Below are positions 39,550-43,516 of a stretch of DNA of 43,516 nucleotides, in pieces. A program made the position numbers and the translations under genes. This DNA comes from Nitrospira sp. (GTDB lineage: Bacteria > Nitrospirota > Nitrospiria > Nitrospirales > Nitrospiraceae), in NCBI GenBank assembly GCA_005116965.1, contig SWDG01000006.1, positions 509,155 to 552,670 on the forward strand, given 5' to 3'. The stretch's first letter is position 1, and each line of letters opens with the position of its first letter. The notes under the pieces were generated by a model that saw nothing but the letters and a program-made list of their open reading frames with translations, searched no databases and was not told where the DNA came from.

Positions 39550-40578
39550 TCATTTTTCAGCAAGACGGCACTGTCCTTGGTCATAATGGTCAGGAACTTG
39601 TGTCACCTCAAGCGGCAGCCCTTCTGCCGTCGCTCGCCGAGTAGGGGCATACTCCGCTTCGATCCAGCGCGTTCTCATCTGTTTCAATCGTCCTGATTCC
39701 TCCAAGCGAAAGAGCAGATTGTTTAAGAACCATTGTAACTGTCGATGCTCTTCGCTGGTCACGATGGAGAGATCCTCACGTGTGAGGAGGAGAGGCGACC
39801 CGTCCGGTTGCGTGAGTGGGTGCCACTCTTGCCAGACCCGTTTCGTCACATACTCGAGGATGGAATGGTTGGTCAGGATGACATCGATATTCAGATCCTT
39901 CGATTCAATGGAGGCGGGAAGCGAATCGCAGATGACCATGCGAACCCGTTTGAGATTGGCTTTGGCATACTGGTGAGAGGATCGTCCCTTCTGAACGGCG
40001 ATGGTTAAGCCGGCAAAGCCTTCCTGGACGGCTGCAAGCGTATCCCAATTCCCGTTCTGCTTTCCAAATTGCGTCCGTACACGCTCTGCCACCTCTGGAT
40101 TTCGGATGATGGCGGCGATTCCGTCGTCGCGCAGGTACGGAGCTGAAAACCAGAGGCCGGCTGGCCTTGTACCGGGAACAGTCCCGCTCACGGACGAGAC
40201 GAAGAGATCGAGCTGTCCCTCGTTCATTTTGATGAACAGATCAGGAAATCGAGTGACATGTAAGGTCGGTACGATGGGAGTTGGTCCACCGCAATGAGCA
40301 GTGAGTGCATCAGCAACCTCTCGGATCAGTTCGATGTCCAGACCTGTGACGCGGATACCCTCATTCGTGTAGACCGCGGGAAAGACAAACGGACGAAACG
40401 GTTCTACCGAAATGCCGACGCGCAACCGTCCGCGTGTACAGATCGTGGACAGCTCGTCGCGAGTCAACGGGTGTATGAGCTCGACGGCATCATAGACAAG
40501 ACCGCATCCTTGCAGAAGAATGCAGAGCCCCGTCAGGATAAGCGACCCAAGGAATTTCTTAATGGCGCAAACGCCCAC
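39550..40578 (-). CDS. Periplasmic solute-binding lipoprotein (SBP family 3)
   Basis: A 342-residue lipoprotein. The lipobox LLQGC (Cys25) ends the signal peptide. The domain starts with GRLRVGISVEPFRPFVFP, the family 3 entry motif, continues GLDIELIREVADAL and LFVSSVSGTVPGTRPAGLWFSAPYL, and has the late TNHSILEYV and LLFRLEESGRLKQMRTRW typical of amino-acid-type binding proteins or substrate-sensing modules. No permease or ATPase genes are next to it, so it may be a sensor component or work with a remote transporter. The DUF3365 gene follows on the same strand after 22 bases. The ligand is not predictable. Confidence 0.85.
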   Translation of the reverse strand: MGVCAIKKFLGSLILTGLCILLQGCGLVYDAVELIHPLTRDELSTICTRGRLRVGISVEPFRPFVFPAVYTNEGIRVTGLDIELIREVADALTAHCGGPTPIVPTLHVTRFPDLFIKMNEGQLDLFVSSVSGTVPGTRPAGLWFSAPYLRDDGIAAIIRNPEVAERVRTQFGKQNGNWDTLAAVQEGFAGLTIAVQKGRSSHQYAKANLKRVRMVICDSLPASIESKDLNIDVILTNHSILEYVTKRVWQEWHPLTQPDGSPLLLTREDLSIVTSEEHRQLQWFLNNLLFRLEESGRLKQMRTRWIEAEYAPTRRATAEGLPLEVTQVPDHYDQGQCRLAEK

Positions 40579-40622
40579 GATCCATATCTCCCATTTCTCG
40601 ACAGCTCGTCAGCACCATCGGC

Positions 40623-41267
40623 TTAAAACCGAAGGCCGATGGTGAAGAGCCATTGTTTTGCCAAATCGGACCTGCCCTGGGCATCGATCTCGAATCGCAT
40701 GTACTGAAGTCCCATATCGACAGAAAATCCCTGAGCAACAGGAAATCGTACACCGATCTGTCCTCCATATAGGTAGCCAGGTGAAAGTTCGCCTCGCCCC
40801 GGTAAGGTACCTCCCAGCATTGCGCCGACATAGGGTACCGCCCGATGCTCCAGCGGACCGAAGAGCACATGTCGCAGAATGCGACTGATGGGTTTGTTGC
40901 TTGGAAAATCCAACACGTCGATGAAATTATTCCAACGTGGGTTCGCATAAAGAAGATGTTGGTCAGTAGTTATAATAGGATTATGAAGACTGAAATACTG
41001 GTAGATCCCTCTCACTTCAAGGGGGCCATAGCGAAGCGCGGTGAATCCGCCTTTAACGGAGATGAGTCTGCTTTTAGGCCCAAAGTTTTGTTGGTTGAAG
41101 GCTGCGTCGAAACTGAACGGGCGGAGCGGAAGAATGTCGAGCACCGCCTCTTGGCTCACTGCTTCACCCGGCATCGCCGTTATGAGCAGGAACACAGCGA
41201 CTAGAAATCGTGAAGCCTTGGTTTGCAGTGCGCCACCCCGCGACCGTATCGTTACAAATTCCCGCAC
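40623..41267 (-). CDS. Predicted small outer-membrane beta-barrel protein
   Basis: A 214-residue protein that I do not recognise by name. The signal peptide is internal to the start (ASRFLVAVFLLITAMPGEAVSQ). The remainder alternates aromatic and polar residues in short strands (GGFTALRYGPLEVRGIYQYF, YLYGGQIGVRFPVAQGFSVDMGLQYMRFE) and ends with a terminal Phe (WLFTIGLRF), the usual signature of an outer-membrane barrel. About eight strands are possible. It lies 44 bases before the solute-binding lipoprotein gene on the same strand and might share its transcript. Function unknown. Confidence 0.7.
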   Translation of the reverse strand: MREFVTIRSRGGALQTKASRFLVAVFLLITAMPGEAVSQEAVLDILPLRPFSFDAAFNQQNFGPKSRLISVKGGFTALRYGPLEVRGIYQYFSLHNPIITTDQHLLYANPRWNNFIDVLDFPSNKPISRILRHVLFGPLEHRAVPYVGAMLGGTLPGRGELSPGYLYGGQIGVRFPVAQGFSVDMGLQYMRFEIDAQGRSDLAKQWLFTIGLRF

Positions 41268-41338
41268 GCTACATGATAGCGCAAGGCGAGGGTGGATTCT
41301 CTAGAGTTTTTCTGGAGTCTTGCTTAGGCGATCACCAG

Positions 41339-41375
41339 GTGTGCGATCCCGTGACAGATTCAGTCTGTCGCACAC
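41339..41375. other. Long bulged hairpin upstream of tRNA-Leu and the barrel gene
   Basis: GTGTGC and GCACAC pair at the base and GACAGA and TCTGTC pair above them, with loop TTCAG and an 8-base bulge (GATCCCGT) on the left side only. No T-run follows, so it is not a standard terminator. It lies between divergent genes (about 72 bases before the barrel start and 87 before the tRNA). Confidence 0.5.
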
Positions 41376-41461
41376 GATGTCTGGGTATAGTAAATGGGTA
41401 GGTACGGGGCCACGAGAAAAGTGGCGGTAGACCATCGTCGCTATGTTAAAATCCGCCTCGC

Positions 41462-41551
41462 GCCGGAGTGGCGGAATAGGCAGACGCAAGGGACTTAAAA
41501 TCCCTCGGGCTCAAAAGGCCCGTACCGGTTCGATCCCGGTCTCCGGCACCA
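41462..41551 (+). tRNA. tRNA-Leu (anticodon UAA)
   Basis: A class II tRNA. The acceptor stem GCCGGAG (41462-41468) pairs with CTCCGGC (41541-41547), followed by A and an encoded CCA. The anticodon loop CTTAAAA between AGGGA and TCCCT gives anticodon TAA (41496-41498), reading UUA/UUG leucine codons. The long variable arm (CGGGCTCAAAAGGCCCG) and the T-arm with GGTTCGATCCC are present. Fully canonical; 90 bases with CCA. Confidence 0.97.
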
Positions 41552-41625
41552 TGATCAACGGGTAAGGCTCAGGCAGACAAGACTCAGCGGGTTTTTTGAC
41601 CTTCAACATAGCGAAAGAAGGATTT

Positions 41626-41874
41626 ATGGACGTCAAGAAAGGACTTGTGCTCGTCGGGAGCGTGGTTCTGGGTATTTTGTTCCTGGTCGGAGGAGCATGG
41701 GTGATTACTTCGCCTCCGGACAAGATAGAACCCTCGAAGGAGAAGCAATGTAACGAATACGTGGAGCAGTTGGAGATGCTCAATCGGTACAAACTCTTCT
41801 GGTCGTTTGTCCAACGGCGAGGGGCGTTTAACGATTGCTTAAAAAGGGTGGAGGAAAACGGCCAGAAACCCTAA
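41626..41874 (+). CDS. Small single-pass membrane protein of unknown function
   Basis: An 82-residue protein. The ATG follows AGAAGGA at good spacing. One N-terminal helix (GLVLVGSVVLGILFLVGGAW) anchors a polar domain with two Cys (KEKQCNEYVEQLEML and GAFNDCLKRVEE), which could form a disulfide. No family recognised. It lies 74 bases after tRNA-Leu. Confidence 0.65.
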   Translation: MDVKKGLVLVGSVVLGILFLVGGAWVITSPPDKIEPSKEKQCNEYVEQLEMLNRYKLFWSFVQRRGAFNDCLKRVEENGQKP

Positions 41875-42002
41875 ATCGATCGACCGCCTATGATCCTCGT
41901 GTTCTGCGCGGCATGCGTCCCGTCACGGCTCCCTGCTGACAAGGAGTTGTGACTATCCTCCAACCAGTTGGCCAAAGTCTCGGCGATGGAAGGCAGTCGT
42001 TT

Positions 42003-42512
42003 ATGAGGTTCGGCCGAAGGTGCAAAGGGGCTAGACGAGCTAAGCCGTGGGGCTCCACTCTCGACACACTCCTCTTTCGTGACGGATTGTTATTGTCCAC
42101 TGGTTGTCTCTTCTGCGCTGTTCCTCTGATTTTCTCGCTCCTGGTTGCGTTCCAATCGCTGAGTGAGGCTCCTGCGTTTGCGGAATGGCTTTTGGTTGAT
42201 GGAAACAACAAGGCAAAGATCTATGTCGATTCTGAGACCATCATCCGAAATGGTGAGCGGGTGAGTGTGTCGGTCTTGGATGATCTGAGGACCGCTCAGA
42301 CACGATGGTTCAAGACATACTTGTCTTCGCGCGCCCAGGAAGAGCACGACTGTTCGAACAAGCGCTTTCGGCTCCTGGCAGTGGAACATTTCGCTGGGAA
42401 CATGGGAACTGGTGACGTGGTGTATCAGAAGTCAGGCGAGTCGGCCTGGGCACCCATCCCACGAGAGACTCTTGCTCAATCAGTCTGGAAATTTGTCTGC
42501 AAGAAGAAGTGA
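42003..42512 (+). CDS. Surface-adhesin protein E-like exported protein
   Basis: About 169 residues from ATG 42003, preceded by GGAAGG. A hydrophobic segment (LLLSTGCLFCAVPLIFSLLV) directs export. The mature part has the pattern seen in the surface-adhesin E (PF16747-type) domain: EWLLVDGNNKAKIYVDSETIIRNGERVSVSVLDDL, then EEHDCSNKRFRLLAVEHF, then SAWAPIPRETLAQSVWKFVCKKK, with a conserved Cys pair. A longer start at GTG 41949 is possible. Proteins of this type are common and are of uncertain function; the adhesin label comes from the family name. Confidence 0.6.
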   Translation: MRFGRRCKGARRAKPWGSTLDTLLFRDGLLLSTGCLFCAVPLIFSLLVAFQSLSEAPAFAEWLLVDGNNKAKIYVDSETIIRNGERVSVSVLDDLRTAQTRWFKTYLSSRAQEEHDCSNKRFRLLAVEHFAGNMGTGDVVYQKSGESAWAPIPRETLAQSVWKFVCKKK

Positions 42513-42540
42513 TGAATGAAGTAGAAGGTTGCAGGGAGAA

Positions 42541-42860
42541 TCACGGCGAGGGTTTTTCCTGTCCACACCTCCAGCAGACGCCAAACTGACCTTCATGCCG
42601 CTCACCACATCCTGAGCATATCCAGAAGTCTTGGTTCTTTGGCGGCAACTCAGCTTCTACTTCAAGTAGCTGACGTGCCTGATCGTAATCCTGCTCTTGG
42701 AGTACCCACAGCTCCGGGAACACCTCAGTAAAGGGAATCTCTCCAGCCAGACCCGCAGAACGCTGGTTCTTGATGGTACAAGGGATATCGGCCTGCTCAA
42801 AAGCTGCTCCTTGCGCATCTCAACCTCGATCAAGTTTTGAGAGACGAAGACTTGTTTCAC
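42541..42860 (-). pseudogene. DUF2007 plus zinc-ribbon protein gene, broken by a single-base frameshift
   Basis: The N-terminal part (from ATG 42860: MKQVFVSQNLIEVEMRKEQL) and the C-terminal part (QADIPCTIKNQRSAGLAGEI, then the CSGCGERHEGQFGVCWRCG zinc ribbon) lie in different frames that meet near 42796-42804, where the first frame reads CAG-CTT-TTG-AGC-AGG. One extra G after TTG would restore a smooth L-L-E-Q-A-D sequence. The joined protein would be about 106 residues, a DUF2007 signal-transducing-type fold with a C-terminal ribbon. It may be an assembly error or a true loss. Confidence 0.75.
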
Positions 42861-42960
42861 TCAAGTACCCTAGATCTCGCCTGATCGTGAGTCAAGAATC
42901 CAGCTTCTGCCGCTACGTTTGCCTTGACCTTCGGTCAATACTCGTGTAACCATCGGCTAC

Positions 42961-43317
42961 ATGATGGATCGTGAAGAGATTGCCCTCGGGGTCTACCTCC
43001 GGCAAACAGCCGGTGACCGGCCTGGGATTATCGCGGTTGTCCACCGGATCGGGACAAGCTTGTCAGGGGAGTGGTTCTTTCAGTTGCGGTACCTTGGTTG
43101 TCCAGCGGGAACGAGGAAGAGGCCTGGTTCGGAATGGAGCTTGAATCTTCGCGAAATAGATCTAGCCCACTTTGACCTGATCGGACCATGGATCTCTGCA
43201 CAGGCCTTATTGGCATCGCGCCCGCCTTCCTCCAAACTCAAGAAAGACCCCGCCCTTCTGACGTGGAGACGAGGGACCCCACATCCGGACCAGCTTCGGA
43301 TGTTTGACGATTGCTGA
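42961..43317 (+). CDS. Conserved-looking hypothetical protein
   Basis: A 118-residue soluble protein with no recognised family. It starts MMDREEIALGVYLRQTAG, contains an aromatic strand region (SGEWFFQLRYLGCPAG) and ends TPHPDQLRMFDDC. The ribosome site is weak, and two adjacent ATG codons are possible starts. Coding support is moderate: full-length open frame with ordinary codon use, but no homology judged from memory. Confidence 0.5.
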   Translation: MMDREEIALGVYLRQTAGDRPGIIAVVHRIGTSLSGEWFFQLRYLGCPAGTRKRPGSEWSLNLREIDLAHFDLIGPWISAQALLASRPPSSKLKKDPALLTWRRGTPHPDQLRMFDDC

Positions 43318-43370
43318 GGACAGCACCACATCACAAGGTTCGATCGGCTCCATAGAGCTTGTCTGACGTT

Positions 43371-43400
43371 CAAGTTCTGAGAGGCGAAGACCTTTTTCGT
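43371..43400 (-). pseudogene. Possible degenerate copy of the DUF2007 N-terminus
   Basis: The minus strand reads T-K-K-V-F-A-S-Q-N-L. This aligns with the DUF2007 start at 42860 (M-K-Q-V-F-V-S-Q-N-L); 24 of 30 bases agree. Nothing convincing follows in frame. It may be the relic of a tandem duplication. Confidence 0.3.
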
Positions 43401-43516
43401 GGAGAATGAATTCTCGCGAGGCTTCTACTTTGCTGCAACCCAGACAACTGGTTCTGGATCAGAAATGGTTCAAGGCAAGGGATGAGGAGCGGTAGAGGTT
43501 TGACTGTCGTCAGTGA

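Noticed and set aside
1-43516. CRISPR array, rRNA, prophage or biosynthetic cluster
   Set aside because: No regularly spaced repeats, ribosomal RNA, phage structural genes or synthase modules were seen anywhere on either strand.

Overview
The window reads as a bacterial chromosome segment. It is most like Nitrospira or a close relative in Nitrospirota. This is an inference from gene content (cytochrome bd oxidase, bacterial topoisomerase VI, an AddAB-type nuclease with an Fe-S motif, many small secreted beta-propeller and DUF proteins) and from general sequence style, not from a marker gene. Most genes are compact housekeeping or envelope genes. The part from about 23.4 to 29.6 kb looks accessory.

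Layout. 1-1.7 kb: the end of cydA and all of cydB (quinol oxidase). 1.8-4.3 kb (minus): a charged secreted protein, a lipoprotein and a TraF/FadL-like outer-membrane protein. 4.3-10.7 kb (minus): a tight run lnt-prfB-lysS-lolC-lolD that mixes translation with lipoprotein maturation and export; prfB keeps the classical +1 programmed frameshift, so its true start lies upstream of the long frame. 10.8-17.4 kb: a PilZ protein with a small membrane partner, a lone DUF2971 gene, a secreted Kelch protein, a flavin/heme-type oxidase-fold protein, a DUF4124 protein and a secreted WD40 protein. 17.5-22.4 kb (plus): topoisomerase VI subunits B and A followed by an SF2 helicase, a probable DNA-topology operon. 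22.4-23.1 kb: two small membrane proteins.

23.4-29.6 kb is an accessory island: higBA and vapBC toxin-antitoxin pairs, an IS30 transposase remnant, a truncated gene, a secreted endonuclease/phosphatase-fold protein, and a PaeR7I/XhoI-type restriction-modification pair. 29.8-37.1 kb (plus): a thioredoxin-fold protein, a 51-residue zinc-ribbon protein, AddB-like and AddA-like helicase-nuclease subunits and a zincin. 37.2-43.5 kb: lgt (a further lipoprotein-maturation gene), a YtxH protein with a sigma-54-type promoter, a heme-binding Tll0287-like protein next to a solute-binding lipoprotein, a small outer-membrane barrel, tRNA-Leu(UAA), small secreted or membrane proteins, and a frameshifted DUF2007 zinc-ribbon gene.

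Themes. Lnt, Lgt and LolCD would together serve the lipoproteins encoded nearby (2453-3058 and 39550-40578). Restriction-modification, toxin-antitoxin and AddAB-like genes sit in one 13-kb stretch and could act jointly on foreign or broken DNA. No CRISPR array, rRNA or prophage was seen. I found no clearly new multi-gene system. The best leads are the topoisomerase VI-helicase operon, the apparently leaderless higBA promoter, and the gene order around the AddAB-like locus.
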